NCBI RefSeq assembly: GCF_047948215.1
Contig: NC_134457.1
Coordinates: 83,851,398 to 83,915,397, forward strand
Origin: Lycorma delicatula
Lineage: Eukaryota > Arthropoda > Insecta > Hemiptera > Fulgoridae
Direction of reading: 5' to 3'
Length of the DNA stretch: 64,000 bases
Under the pieces are notes generated by a model. It made no database searches, was not told the DNA's origin, and worked only from the letters and a program-made list of their open reading frames with translations. Made by a program: the position numbers and the translations under genes. Below, one piece after another: positions 12,960-25,940 of the stretch. Every line of letters begins with the position of its first letter. Positions within the stretch are counted from its first letter, which is position 1.

Positions 12960-13792
12960 GTTTCCTGTCTGCGTCAATTGTCAGCGCAACCTAGAAATTG
13001 TCTAATATAAATATAAATAATATAATATAAAGAAGAGGTAGCAATCCAACAGATCAAAAGCACTCAAAAGGTGAGCTACGTAGAAACGAAGAAAATTGTT
13101 AAAAATAGATCACCGAAGACAATTTTATATGCACAAGTGTGTCATCTTCTGCAGCTTCCTTCAATGCAAAGGATGTAATTTCGGAACTCGCTCCAGTATT
13201 ACCAAATATGGTTGAACTTATCATCGACAACAAACTTAGAAATCATTCAACCAGAGAAGATAGTTTAAAACAATGGAAGAAAACACCAGTTGTTAAGCAA
13301 AAGAGTTCGTCTCCTTTGAGGAATGAACCTTTGAAGAAAAAGAACAGTGAATACAGGCAAGAGAAGAAGCCCGAACCAAAAGTAGAAAGCACCGAAATAC
13401 CCGTTCAAGAAAGTGACAAGATATAGGTGAAAACCCTAGAAAAAGAAGATTTACAAAAACCAAAAATGGAACCCCCAAAATCACGGAGGCCTTTAGTTGA
13501 GAGGGCGAGGACTATGGACGTCCCACATGTTTTATCGGTGAGTGCACCCAGTTTGAACTGTGATGTACTGCTAACCGCACCTCAGGAACCGGTGTCGTCT
13601 GATGCCGGCAGTACTCCTACTCCGGTGGAAATCGCGGAGGATCTCCATCCTCCGCGATTTCCACCGGAGGAACTGAAGGATCGATCTCGGATGCATCAGA
13701 TACCGACGAATTTGACATCGAGGCCTTCAGAAAGATGGAGAAGAGGAACGAGAAAGGATGGTCTAAGGGAAAACGTAGGCGATAGGCATTAA
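12960..13792 (+). pseudogene. I-type LINE ORF1 (gag-like), C-terminal half, decayed
   Basis: ORF1 of I-type LINEs encodes an RNA-binding, gag-like protein with CCHC zinc knuckles that packages the element RNA. Here a knuckle remnant CVNCQ is encoded at about 12971-12986 and is followed by AT-rich filler. From about 13036 the relic encodes EEVAIQQIKSTQKVSY and ETKKIVKNRSPKTILYAQV, the region that normally follows the knuckles in these proteins. The reading frame then shifts near 13139 at a 'gtgtg' repeat and continues as SSSAASFNAKDVISELAPV. An in-frame TAG stands at 13424-13426. After a 50-bp hairpin at 13620-13669 the apparent frame changes again, ending EAFRKMEKRNEKGW and a stop near 13785. 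No ORF2 follows. The family call rests on motif order; the breaks make it non-functional. Confidence 0.55.
13620..13669. repeat. Perfect inverted repeat, 23-bp arms, 4-nt loop
   Basis: The arms at 13620-13642 and 13647-13669 are exact reverse complements around 'ctcc'. The hairpin is GC-rich, unlike most of the window, and lies inside the ORF1 relic. Confidence 0.9.
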
Positions 13793-13809
13793 GATGAAGC
13801 TCGTTTTAT

Positions 13810-13841
13810 ATGCCTTGTCAAATTAAAATTTGACAAGGCAT
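13810..13841. repeat. Perfect inverted repeat, 15-bp arms, 2-nt loop
   Basis: The arm 'atgccttgtcaaatt' (13810-13824) is followed after 'aa' by its exact reverse complement (13827-13841). It lies just beyond the ORF1 relic. No T-run or gene context makes it a terminator. Confidence 0.9.
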
Positions 13842-14585
13842 TTAACGAATGGATGAATATTATAATTTTTTCGTGACATTATTTTTAAATTTTTTGTTTA
13901 TATGATAATCTGATATGATTTCTTGATGTTTCTATTATAAGTATTCTGCGTGATGTTAATTGGCAAGGACCACTCATTCACTCTTATCATATTGTGTTTG
14001 ACTTTTCAAAGGGCGGTTTAATTTCATCACAGAATTTTTGTTTTGACAGTTTTGACCAAATTTCGGAAGAATTGGCTAGAAGATGTAAAAATAACAAGGG
14101 CCTTTACAACCTTGTTATGATATGTTTACGGGGTTTTAATAATCATTGACAAGTTTATCTCTAGATGCTCCTTCTGACAAGACTAGTCCTTGACTTAGTG
14201 TCTAGTCCTTGACTAGTCACTATTTTTTGGGGAGGAAAAGATACTTTTTTTTTCTTTTGAAGTTGATAGGGCTAATGACTAAAGTAGTTGATGCCCCTAA
14301 AACCTCCAAAAAAAAAAAAAAAAAAAAAATAAAAAAAGATAAAGAAAATATAGTTATAATATTATTAATAATATATAATAATAACTTCTTTTTTATATAT
14401 AATAATAATAATAATAATATTATTATTAATAATTGTATATCATTATTATTATTCTTAGAAAAATTGGAGTTTGTTGGCTTACAGAGTGAAAGAATCAGAT
14501 TTAACTCACAATTTTATGAAAAGAATCAAAATGTTTAGTAAAGAAATTGAGATTCCATCCACTTGACCTTGATCAAATGAGGATT
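13842..14585. other. AT-rich non-coding stretch with (TAA)n and poly-A
   Basis: A poly-A run lies at 14310-14330 and (AAT)n/(TTA)n tracts at about 14365-14455. The 109-codon frame here consists largely of the lysine and asparagine codons produced by these tracts, so I do not call it a gene. Confidence 0.55.
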
Positions 14586-14589
14586 TTTA

Positions 14590-15640
14590 TCTTAAAAATA
14601 TGTATTAAGGTATTAAAATACCTATTTAAATAAGTATTTTAAGTAAAATTTCTAAAGAAAAAAAATTAAAAATTTAGTAAAACATTTTGGGACCCAGTTT
14701 ACTCAGTTGATCACAAATTATGAATGTTTTATTCGATTTAGAATATACTGGCTAAAAAAAACTCAACATTTTTAGTAAATGTATTTGGGAACCGTTTGAG
14801 TTCCTTGCTATGGACACCTACCTCATGTAACATCTTTAAAAGCAGTTACAACTTTAAAAATAGAAAAAAGTATCTACAAATTTGTAATATTCTAAGTCGA
14901 GTTTTACGAGATTCCCTTTTTTTAAAAAAAATTGTTCTCAACTCTCTCTCTCTCCCCCCCTCTCTCTCTGTCTCTCTCTCTCTCTATATATATATATATA
15001 GTAAAATCTCTTTGCTAAATTTCAACATTTTTAATTAATTGACTTTTGAGACATGAGACAAAATCTGTTTAGAAATAATGTTAAATATCTTCGCAACCCT
15101 AAATCCGATTGATTTAAAATTTAGAATTTTAATCAATTTAATAAGTACTAAACAATTATTTGATTTTCCACAAAAGATTCATTTAAAATACCATAATAAC
15201 TGAATAACTATTTCGGAATACAGGATCTTCCTCAGGTGTTATCAATGGAATACAAATTTTTGTGAAAATCAAATACTCATTTTTTTATATTTTTTGGTAA
15301 TTTATGGATTTTCAGCAAGTAACAGATTCCTCCATCGATTATTAATAAGTATTTTCATCATAATAAAGATCAATTTTCTACGACCACTGAACAAAAATTC
15401 AAAATGGAGAAAACTACCCGTTCCCTTTTTTAATTTCTTCTAAAACTTAATTATATAAACACCTTTTGAGCTAATTTTAAACAATTTATGTTGAGCTAGT
15501 CCAATGATATCAATCAATCTTCTAAAAATTTTCTGTAACTATTTGTAATTTTTTGGACTAAGGAAATCTTGAAAAGTCGACCAAATATTTGGCCAGTCAC
15601 TGCTTTTTCCCTTTACAACTACGTTGCTACATATATATAT
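14590..15640 (+). repeat. Unclassified ~1 kb interspersed repeat, copy 1
   Basis: This region aligns along its length with 32600-33720 in the same orientation. Shared landmarks in order are 'ttgggacccagttt' against 'ttgggtcccagttg', 'gaatatactggcta' against 'gaatatatttgcta', 'aataatgttaaatat', and 'ttggccagtcactgcttttt' against 'ttggccaatcgctatacttt'. No protein-like frame is seen. The (CT)n and (TA)n microsatellite at 14941-14999 lies inside it. Shorter relatives may lie at 900-1020 and 18600-18850. Confidence 0.55.
14941..14999. repeat. Microsatellite (CT)n then (TA)n
   Basis: An interrupted (CT)n tract runs from about 14941 and passes directly into (TA)n ending at about 15000. Confidence 0.95.
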
Positions 15641-18590
15641 TTGGATGTATGTTAAATGAACTAAATATATATATTAAATGACATAATCATATATGTATAT
15701 AAAACATAACAAATGCTCGCACTTAAAATAATCTTTTTTTCTGTATGATATCACCATAAATCCAAGGCAGATGAGGGGTAACTCAAAAATTCTAGATGGA
15801 TGTTAGGTTGTTATAAATAATTTTAAAAGAAATTAAAAAGAAACATTTTTTGGTAAAACAAAATTTGAGGCTACGACAAACCTTACTAGAATCACGGAGT
15901 ATTTTTCACAGATCATTTAAAAAAATGGCTGGTAATACACCCCAGGTCGTAGTTTAATACCGAAAAACAAATCGTCTTGAAGTAGGAATATTTGCTTAAT
16001 TTTATTTTTTTTAATATTTAGCTGTGAGAAGTTATTTAATAGCAACTATTAACCACTTTTAAGAATAACCCTAGAAAAGCACTCAATATAAATTACTGAA
16101 TTTTTCTGTTTTTTTTTCTTTCTTTCTATAAACAAACGGGTTTATGAAATTTTTGTTTCTATTTATTATTTTGTAGATTGAAATGATGTAACATCCAGGT
16201 GTTATAATCAGTTTAATCGAAGTTAAACTGAAAAATACGCTATATTTGTATGTTATACTTTGGAATATATAAACAAACAGTAAATATTGTAGCTAATGAT
16301 CAAAACTTTATTAGGAAAAATTTAACTGTAAGTAAATTTCAAGAGCAGAAAATAAATCAATACTTTAATTTGAACTGTAAGACATACGAAGGAAAGTTAA
16401 ATTAATTATTTTCATCTTCGTAGAAGTATTCAGCAATTAAATCTATTCAGAAATATACATTTTAAAAATTAATTATAATTTGCATTATTATAAGTCGATT
16501 GAATATAATGCTATATTATAAGCTTATAATTTGAAAATTATGGTTATAAATGGCATCTATTTATGTAAATTGCAATGCATTGTCTATATAACGCATATAT
16601 GCATATCATTACCGGATTATTTTCCACTGTGTAATTTGTCAGAACATGTTAAAGCAACCAGAGATAGAGTAGATGAGGAAACAAAGGCTTGTACTCCTAA
16701 TGAGTTAAGCCACGAACTGTGGATCCCTTTTACTTAACCGAGGATACCTGTGATTAAACAGAAATACAGGTTCGAGTACAAAACATTTCTACCTGTGTGT
16801 GTTTTAACAATAAATAAATAACGACATGTTCTGTGTTCTTAAAATAAATTTATTTAGAATACAATGCTTTTAATCGCTTTAAAAAAACCATTAAATAATG
16901 GTATACGTTTGTATATAATAATGTTTTGATTACGTAAAAATTCATATAATATCAAAATTTGTAATTTATGCATTTGTAATTTAAATATAAGCGAATAAAT
17001 TTTACTAATTTTATATTACAATAGAAAAAAGCTCACGTTAATAATATTGAAAATTCCTGATAATTTAATAGTCTTTAGAATTTAAATTTTAACTCTTCTT
17101 CCATAGATAAAACTGAAAATTAGTAACATTTTATTTATTTTGTAAAATGTAATTCAAAACATCTCAAATGAGACAATATTTTGGACAGTTGAAATTCCTA
17201 TTTTTAAAGATGGATTTTTTTTTACATCCATAGACTTAATAAAAAAATTCTTTTTCAGTCAGATAAATCCTCATTTCGGAAAAAAATAAATTTCAAGTAA
17301 ATATGTTGAAACAGTTAAAAATTAATTTTTTTTTAAAGTATTTATTATGTAAATTAAGGTTGCTATTATGAAAAATATATTCCTCATTTTTAAATGTATT
17401 ATAAACAATGTATGGTGGTGATGTATGATTCTTTGATAAAGTAAAAAGAAAGTGCAAGAGTAAAATTCTTCTCGCTTAATTTTATATTCTAAAAAATAAT
17501 TAATCCGCTAAATACGTAAGCTACCACACAAAAGTTCACATCTTTGTTGATTAAACCATTTCAGAAAAATAGAGCAAAGTTTGATCAAGATTGAAATTCA
17601 CCATACACAGGGTACATATAAAAACTTTGTAACCAAGATTATCTTAAGAAAAAAAGTCTTGTCTTTGAAGAGCTATATGTTACAAACCAATTGATAGACT
17701 ACATTTCGATTTATACAGGAATTAATCCTTTTCTTTTTTAACTATAATTCTTTTTAACGAGAAGTAATTACGGAAAATTCCACGTAAAATATACTCCAAT
17801 GTTTACACTTTTCCCGATGGAGTTATAAGTTAACAACGTTCCATTTATTCCAAGAACTATAATTAGTATTTAAATTTATTTAAGAGCATTGTTTTATCAA
17901 TAATTTTAATATTAAAAATAATGTATTTTTAATTCTAAAATACATGCTTTCATACTATCATGTACTAAATCAATAAATATATTAAAATATTGCTGCCATT
18001 CTAAAACATTACCTCTACATAAAGGTATATTGTTGGATAAACTTTATTATGGCCGAAACTGAAAAAAATTCTTTGTCGAAACTGCTCAAGAAGACTATTT
18101 TATATAATATTTTTTTTTAATAATTATTTTGTATAATTTTTTGCTCAAGAAATATATAAAACACAAATTAAATGAAAAACTAAAAGATGTATCATTTTTA
18201 GTTCAATATTAAAATATATTTTCTGTTTATAAAAAATTGAATTATTATAACCCTAATTTGATGAAATTATGGTTATAATTACTAATAGACTCTGTAAACA
18301 AGTATCAATTTTAAGCTCACTCACTACTGTAACTTACTGCATAAGCGCGTATGAAAAACACATCATACATAGTCAACAAAACCTCAAATTGTTTTACCAA
18401 AACATAATCTACTTAACAAAACAGGTTATTGACTTATGAAGTAAGAACAGTTTAGAAATGTTGAATATACATCACCTCTAAATGAGATTGATATAAAATA
18501 TTGGAATTTTAATTAATGTAATAATACTTCTATCCTACTAAAGTTAAAATTTCGTCAACAACAATACATGAAGTTTAAAACTAGATATTG
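15641..18590. other. AT-rich non-coding stretch
   Basis: No gene is recognised. A tRNA B-box-like 'aggttcgagtac' occurs at about 16768, but there is no convincing A box at the right distance, so no tRNA or SINE is called. Confidence 0.5.
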
Positions 18591-18850
18591 TGAAAACTAA
18601 CTCTCCCGCTTTTTTAATTTTTGCAAAAATGTAATGCCATTAATGCTCCACCTACAAGACAAATTTTTTGAGTCATTTACAAAGAATTTATTTTGAATCA
18701 GTCCAGAGAAATTAATCAAAATACAGGCGAAAACGCGTACGTACCTACGTTTGATATTCATTTTCTGAAAATCTCTATAATTTTTTTTTTCTGTTTATTT
18801 TAGGAAAAAGGATCTTACAATCCTCAAAACATTATTTTTAATCGCCCTAT
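18590..18850 (+). repeat. Partial copy of the ~1 kb repeat (tentative)
   Basis: The order of 'agtcatttacaaagaattta', 'gaatcagtccagag', an 'acgcgtacgtac' stretch, a T-rich run and 'ggaaaaaggatcttacaat' parallels 33505-33640 in the 32.6-kb copy. Similarity is patchy, so the assignment is weak. Confidence 0.35.
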
Positions 18851-20230
18851 GTTAAAACATTTGTCAGAATATTGCCATTTTTTCAGCGATATTTATGAAG
18901 TAGCAGATAAAAGCTGTAGCTGGGAAAATAAAAAATGTTCTTTCTTTCATAATAGTGGGAAGAGTAAACCCTAAATATTAAAGATATTAAATATTATTTT
19001 GAGAAAAATCGTACAAAATACTGATATAAAAGATAAAATTTAAGAATTAAATTTACTTAAATATTTATTCTCGTTATAAATCAATAACGGAAAGAGGTGT
19101 TTATAATAGTTTAGAATTAGAAAATACAAGTCGTACATAGATGATCAAAAAAATTAATAGTAAATTCGAATGGAAAACTATATTAAACTTGTTGGTTGAT
19201 TTGGTAGGATGGGAAATTATATAAAGGTAGAATTTACTCAAACAGGCGGATGAGGTATTACGATTCATTTTGCTTGTTTTAATTTAGAATTACTGCCGTA
19301 TATGTATAGTTAAGACTGGATATGCAGATACGTATGGATTGCACGCCATTAATATTCCCTTTAGGGTGCCGTAGCGTCTAGATGAACAAATCTATCTCCA
19401 CTTCTGCCGAATATGATTTGACAATTTAGGGTTATAGTTTGTATAACAAATAATTTTTTTCCGGCAGCGTTAATTTACGGTTCCAGTTTACTGGAATAAT
19501 AAGTAAATTGGAATGCAAAAAAAGATAGAAAATAGTAGTTTCCATTGAAATCTCTCAAAGTACTGCATACATACATACATATCTTAAACACTTACATAAA
19601 TATATGATAAACATAAATACGTACATCCAAAAATGAGTCAAAGAAATATTGATAAAGTTGAGAACATGAAAAGCAAACATCAAAAAATATTCTTATCAAT
19701 CATACTAAGAATAACTAATCAAAGAAAGAGTGAAACAAATGAAAGAACAACAAAAGTAAGTGGCGAAACGAAATGACGAATTTTGACGATATACAACACA
19801 CACAAAAAATAGAGTAGCCGATTCACCTCAAATCTCAGAGCATTTATAGATCTAATACCTGCAGTCGCTTTAAGCAACTACCGTCCTCGCTATTATCCAA
19901 GAAGTTAACCGCTAACCACATCACATGTTTTTTCAGTCTCATTTAAATTGCCGTATCTTCTTTCGAACGGTTAGCGATTTCAGGTCATCGTATCACATGA
20001 CTTGAATCTCACCTCTCATGATTCCTCCACATCAGACGGCGACCCATATGCAGTTCTAGATAACGGACGCTATTAGTATGGGAAATGAAATCGTTATGAA
20101 GTTTTTACACGGGAAGTCACCCGTCCTCATGCAAACGCAACATGCATAGACTAAGCCGGACTAATATTAACTTTCTATTTAGCTAGCCATTCGTTAATTA
20201 GATCTAACATAGACTGCAGTTCAGCAGAAG
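18851..20230. other. Non-coding stretch with a more GC-rich segment (19.8-20.2 kb)
   Basis: Most is AT-rich. From about 19790 to 20235 the sequence is more balanced and holds inverted pieces such as 'ttaaccgctaacca' (about 19908) and 'cggttagcga' (about 19969). I could not translate it into any recognised protein. It is probably an old element remnant. Confidence 0.4.
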
Positions 20231-20235
20231 CTACG

Positions 20236-20484
20236 TTACGGCCAGCATCCACAGTTCAAGGCCTAGCCTAGTTAGTTATTTTTACACGGATTTGAATACT
20301 AGATCGTTGATACCGATATTCTTTGGTGGTTGGGTTTCAATTAACCATACATCTCAGAAATGGTCTAACTGAGTCTGTACAAGACTAACACTTCATTTAC
20401 ACTCATACATTTCATCCTCATTCATCCTCTGAAGTATTATCTGGAAGGTAATTTCCAGAGGCTAAACAGGAAAAAGAAAGAAGA
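20236..20484 (+). repeat. SINE family A, 5'-truncated copy
   Basis: It begins with a B-box-like 'cagttcaaggcc', continues 'tacacggatttgaatactag', 'ttctttggtggttgggtttc' and 'cacttcatttacactcata', and ends 'ccagaggctaaacaggaaa'. The A box is missing or unrecognisable. Body and tail agree closely with the copy at 2.89 kb. Confidence 0.8.
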
Positions 20485-23115
20485 CCCAGAGCTTCAAATA
20501 TTTTTATTTAATCTCAAATTTTTTTGTTTAGAAGGACGATCGAAAGCTCCAAAAATGGTTACGAATTTTACGATGCATTATTTTAATGAATTGTCTATTT
20601 TCATAAGTTTTTAGGAGTTCAATACGCTGCTCTTACAAAAGGGAGTCCAGGTTAGGTTTGTCCATTACTCAACTTGGTGTATATAAAAAGTTAACCAGAA
20701 ACAAAGAAACATTTTGTAGTTATAGTCATTAAAAATCCTAAAGCTATTTTTGGAACACCCTATGGTTTTAAGCAGAAAAAAATCTTATTACATGTGATGA
20801 TTTTCTTGATTTAAAAACTTATTTCAATTCAAAAAATTTCTTTCTTCATAGTTATGTTTACTTCATAAATTATCTTATCAAAATTGTCCCAAATTTTATC
20901 TCATCCAATCCATTATTATTACCAATTTTGTTATTTCATTCCTTGCCTTATTTTTGCCTATTCTATCTGCTTATTTGTTCTTCTTGTTTTAATTATTCGT
21001 TATTTTATTAATAATACGTAATTTATTGTGTACTATTTTATTAATTCAATAAATATATTTATTTTCCTATGATTGTAAGTGCTGTAGTTGCCAATACTGA
21101 AAGTGTTTTCTCTCTAAAAATTGCAAAAGTCAAGAAAAGAATATAAAATTTACAATATTTATGTTCCCAGCTGTACGCCATTCCTTAATGCTGTTCGATA
21201 AGTATTTACTTTTATTGAAAAAATAAAAAAATTGAGATACAATATTTTTCTGCCATCAGACTATAAAAATTCTGAATATGAAATTGTTACTGACACGATT
21301 TTGGATTAATTTCGTGTGTACGATTGGAAATCAGAAGCCAGTACTGTTAAGGTTCCGAGTTATTGACAGTTTAAAATTCAATTCTTCAAAAAATAACCAT
21401 AAAAGGATTGCTGTGAAACTCTGTAAGATCTACTGTTAGCAATAGATGAGATTTTTAAGAATTGCATGTTGTCAAGTAACACTGCATCAATTCCATTAGT
21501 AAAAGGTGTGACAGTAAAGTTAGAAAAGTTGTAACAAACATTGCGGTAGACTGGAAAACGAGGTAAACATTTTATTTGTTAAATTTTAAAAAACGTTTAT
21601 AATGATGTGTATCTGAAAATGAAAGGCTGTGATTCACTGAAGTTGAATTAAGATAAGCGTTTTTTTTCAGTTTAATAAAAATATTAAATTTACGGCTCAA
21701 TTTCTAAAATAAATTATAATGACAAACATTTTTATTATATCTTTAAAAACTTACCTTGTTTGATACTGGTTATTCTAAAAATAATGTTATCCAAAAACTG
21801 ATTCCCAAAGTGGGCTTATCTAAATTGAAATAGAATAAATATAGAATTTATAAAAAAACTTTATTTACATTATTTTGGTTGATGAATAAGAAATTCTGAT
21901 TTAATTATTTTATATCTCATTTACACTTATAAACCAAAGGGCATATTTGTAGCAGGTGGATAAGATGCTTTTAGAAAGAACTATGCGATTCATGTATTTA
22001 TTTTTGCTGTATCTATATTTGTATTCAAGCTTTTATAATGATTAAAGACTTATTTTTAATAAAAAAATTATAGAATTAAATTTACACCATTTGGAAAAGA
22101 TGCAGAAAAAGAGTATATTAAAAAAAAAAAAATCTGATATAAATATAAAATTCTCTAATCAGTCGGTTCGTAAAATATGCATACTTAAAAGTTCAGCTAT
22201 TTGGTCTGTGACGCGTACTATAAAATCTCTTGGTTATATATACATCAGATGACCTCGCAAAAATCCTTTTCTAAAGCTCTACAAAGGCTTTATTTTATTC
22301 CATTTTATTCGCACAATCTAATGTACGTAAATTCTTTGTTCCGTCATTTTCGAAACAAAATTCATAATAGAATACTACCTGTTTACTCGGCAGTCAAAGT
22401 TGAACTAAACAATTAATATGACTGAAAATATTAACTCTTTTTTTCAAAGGAAAAAGGTGAACTCAGTGAAAAATATGTAGCGTGCTCAATTAAAAATATC
22501 TCGTTTTTTCTACCAAGTCTCGTATACTTGAATTTGTATGATTTTATCTATTATTTTCAGAAATAGATTAGTCTGCAATTGTGAAATTTAGTGGGGTAGT
22601 TTGTATTTTTATTAGACCTAATCTTAATTTATTTAATATAATACAAGAAAATATTGAAGGGATGCTATTTAAGTTTTACAACAAAAAATGAACTAGTTTT
22701 TTGTTGCTTTTAAAAAATCATACCTCTGCTGTACTGAATATGACAATAAAATATCGAAAATATTTCTAATAAAAGTAACTTAATTTCTGAAAAATAATAA
22801 TTCAATTTAAACAAATAAATAAATTGAACCTCTCAACTATAACAAGTTTTATTACAGTATAAGTATAAACTTTTTTTATCGTAAGATATAACTTTATTCA
22901 TGAGAGTTTTTTCTTTCGTAATGCGTAATTTGTACAGCATTATTCGAATAAGAACTTAAATTATGAAGTATCATAAAAATCATACAGGAATGTATTTTTA
23001 GTGTTCTAATCTTCTAATCATAGAAAATGAGTGCCACACTGTGTTATTTTTAATAACAAACTGTTATTTGTTTAAATGTTACAAAAGGTAGATAAGAATC
23101 AAATTACAATAATTA

Positions 23116-23151
<36 letters not shown>

Positions 23152-25215
23152 TTTATTTTAGTATTTTTACAGCCTCATACTTTTATCGTTAGGTTTAAAT
23201 TAATTAATGAAGTTCTTTTAATATTGTCAGTTTGTATTGGAAAAATCATCTGTTAAAATTTAATTGGATTTACTGACATCTGTCAGGCATTATAATCTCC
23301 AAAAAAAAAGATAAAGAAACCATTTGTTACTATTAATAGTAGTGACAACTATGTGTAGGTAACAAAGTAACTCGGGTAATGCTGTAAATGAGCTTCACGT
23401 TCCAAAACTTCGTTGAAAGTAAATCTTGTAAAACTTCTCTCTTCTTCTGAGAATCTGTCTTGTGATATGTATCAAATGAACATCCTCCGTTTTTGTCGGT
23501 CTATAGCATCTTCCTTCATTTCTTTACAAGTTCTTTCTTTGAGGGTTGGTTTTTTCAACCTTTCTACTTTCTTTTTCTTTTCAAAACTCTTTTCCTCCAT
23601 TGTCCTCCGTTGAGGACAGTCCCTCACACATATTTGACCCAAATATAATTTTATACATTTCCACTTCATTAGAAATTTTTCATGATTACCATAGCACGTC
23701 TTATTTTCTCAATCCATTTCATTTCTCATATGATTCTCTATTATCGAATTTAAATCCTGACTTATTATGTTTGATTTTCATATCTGTCATAACGTGTTAT
23801 ATTTTATAGATGATTACTTTACAACATAAGTATGAAGCTTGTTCGTGGGTATATTAATGGAAATTTTGTATCTTACGTAAAATTAAATACTGTGTCTATC
23901 TGAGATTTAATTCCTGAACCTTCCAGATAAAAAGGCTAATACGCTATCATTCCTCCAGAGGTCGGTAAATTTTCATTCAGTTTATTATTATTTCACCTAA
24001 GTACCATAAGCGCAACAGTTATCTCTACTCTACCTAACTTTATAAATCCTTTGCAAGCGTCCCTTGCAAAGTGTGGTGAGAAGTGGATTTCCGTTGCCTT
24101 ATTTATATACATTAGTATATTCAGAATACAATCTCCTAGAGATGCAGCAGATGTTTAACCTATAACACCATTACATTGTTCATTGCAAATAAAGGTTGCA
24201 TCGGTATTGTCAGTAAAAGTAATTATCACTTAAGGTTGTTGTTCCTTAGATGCTTTAGGTGTGTGTGTGTGTGCCCTTTCTTAGAGAAAGAGTAGGGCAG
24301 ATAGTATCAAGAAGAAAATTAATGTATCCCATCTCTATTGTAACGTATTGTATACTGTTTCAAATCAGTATGTGAATTTCTTATAAGACTAAAAATGTAA
24401 ACAAAGTTCGAAACCAGTGATGGAGCAGAAGAATAAATTATCCACCACCCACCCTCAGAATAGATCAAATAAAGTGTACATTTTTAATGTATCGATTGAT
24501 TAAAAAAGTAATTTTGTAGTCTTTCGATCAAAAATAAGATTCTCAGTAAACTAAACTCATGATTTTATATTGTGACAATAATCGTAAAATAATAGCTTTA
24601 CAAAGTACTGGTAGTGGTTTAAAACCATTAGCTAAAAAATGAATAAAACGGTCTCACCGCAACTAAATTTATTGATTTTTTCCTTTCCCCATTTATGTAA
24701 AATGTAATACAGTTTAATAATATATTTAGTTTTTTATCGGTAAAAATTTAACATTCTCGGAGAAAAATTTAAATCCAGTTATAACTTTTATAACGATTTC
24801 AGAATTAAATTAACATTTAGTCCCAATTTAAATTGACTTGGACTTTAATTAAATAAAATTTATTTTCTCTTTATCAAATCTAAATAATTCTACTACACTT
24901 ATTATTTTTTTTTTTTACTTACATATTTTTTAAATAAAAATCAAATAGAGATAAAGATTAAACAATATTATCATTCAAAAAATAAGAACAGTTATTGTAA
25001 TAAAAAAAAAAAAAAATAAGCTCAAGAACGTTTAAGGAAGATCAATGAAACTAATATCAATTTCGGCTGCTTAATAATAAAAATAAGTATTAAGCTATTA
25101 GGATTTATAAATATAAAATTATAAACACATTAAAAAGTAACATACAAAACAGTAAAATAAAAGGATATCTGTCTGTATATCTGAAAATTATCTTAAAATA
25201 AAATTTTATTTATTT
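20485..25215. other. AT-rich non-coding stretch
   Basis: No gene recognised. A 31-nt poly-A run occupies 23118-23148; no retroposon body is identifiable upstream of it. The translation around 21080-21125 faintly recalls the C-terminal region of hAT transposases but is too short to call. Short frames at 22201, 23413 and 23546 lack domain features. Confidence 0.5.
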
Positions 25216-25216
25216 C

Positions 25217-25396
25217 CGCCGATCTGTGTGGCGGAGTGTTAGCGTTTCGGCCATTCATCTGGGGTCCCAGGTTCGAATCCCGGTCAGGCATGGCGTTTTT
25301 CATACGCTACAACTTTTCATCTTCATGTTCCACGTAAAAGCTTCTTTGTAAAGTTTTTTGGTGAATTAATTATTTATCAGTCAAAAAAAAAAACAT
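25217..25396 (+). repeat. SINE family B, best copy (tRNA-derived)
   Basis: It opens with an A box in 'tgtgtggcggagtgttagcg'. A perfect B box 'ggttcgaatcc' stands at 25270-25280, continuing 'cggtcaggcatggcg' and 'catacgctacaac'. The 3' part has 'ggtgaattaattatttatc' and ends in an A-run at 25384-25394. A/B-box spacing of roughly 35 bp matches a tRNA gene, but the bases before the A box and after the B box do not form a tRNA cloverleaf. It is the reference for family B in this window. Confidence 0.75.
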
Positions 25397-25771
25397 AAAA
25401 ATATAACTTATCAATGATCATCCAAGCGGAAAAATTTATTTGAAAATTATAATTTTTTATTTTACAAAAACAAACATAAAACGATAAATAATTTACAGAT
25501 AGAATCATAAATTATAAAACACACAGAAAATGAAGAAAATTTATAGTAACATCAACAAAAGAAACCTTCGCCGATGGCTGTAGTGAAATTTACCAAATGA
25601 TTTTTAGTTTTGCTCTTGTAAACTTTCAATAAAATTTATTAAAAAAAAAAAATATTGAAATTTTAAAGAAGGAAGCTTACATTTTTATGAAAACAATGTT
25701 TCTATCTTTCGAATAATCAAGCCAGTATAATAAGAGTTAAGTCGTTAATAATTTATTAGTTTAAAAATAGT

Positions 25772-25940
25772 CTGATGATCTCTGTGGCAGAGTGGTTGCA
25801 TTTCGACCTTCCATGCCGAGGGTCCCAGGTTCGAATCATGGTTAGGCATGGCATTTTTCATACGCTACAAATTCCTTTTCCATATTTCTACGTACAACCT
25901 TCAAAGCTTATTTGGTGAATTAATTGATAAAGAAAAAATC
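25772..25940 (+). repeat. SINE family B, copy
   Basis: The A box 'tggcagagtggttgc' and B box 'ggttcgaatca' (25828-25838) are followed by 'ggttaggcatggcattttt', 'catacgctacaaat' and 'ggtgaattaattgataaag'. It lies 375 bp downstream of the 25.2-kb copy in the same orientation. Confidence 0.7.

Noticed and set aside
14209..14538. 109-codon plus-strand frame
   Set aside because: It is built from poly-A and (AAT)n tracts, giving lysine and asparagine runs.
16740..16800. B-box-like sequence 'aggttcgagtac' as a tRNA gene
   Set aside because: No A box at tRNA spacing and no cloverleaf could be built.
21060..21540. Translation with NTESVFSLKIAKVKKR recalling a hAT transposase C-terminus
   Set aside because: Only about 20 residues are suggestive and no catalytic or zinc-finger region accompanies them.
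25217..25300. Functional tRNA gene, because of the perfect B box
   Set aside because: The acceptor-stem halves do not pair and the same sequence recurs as a SINE family with a long tail.
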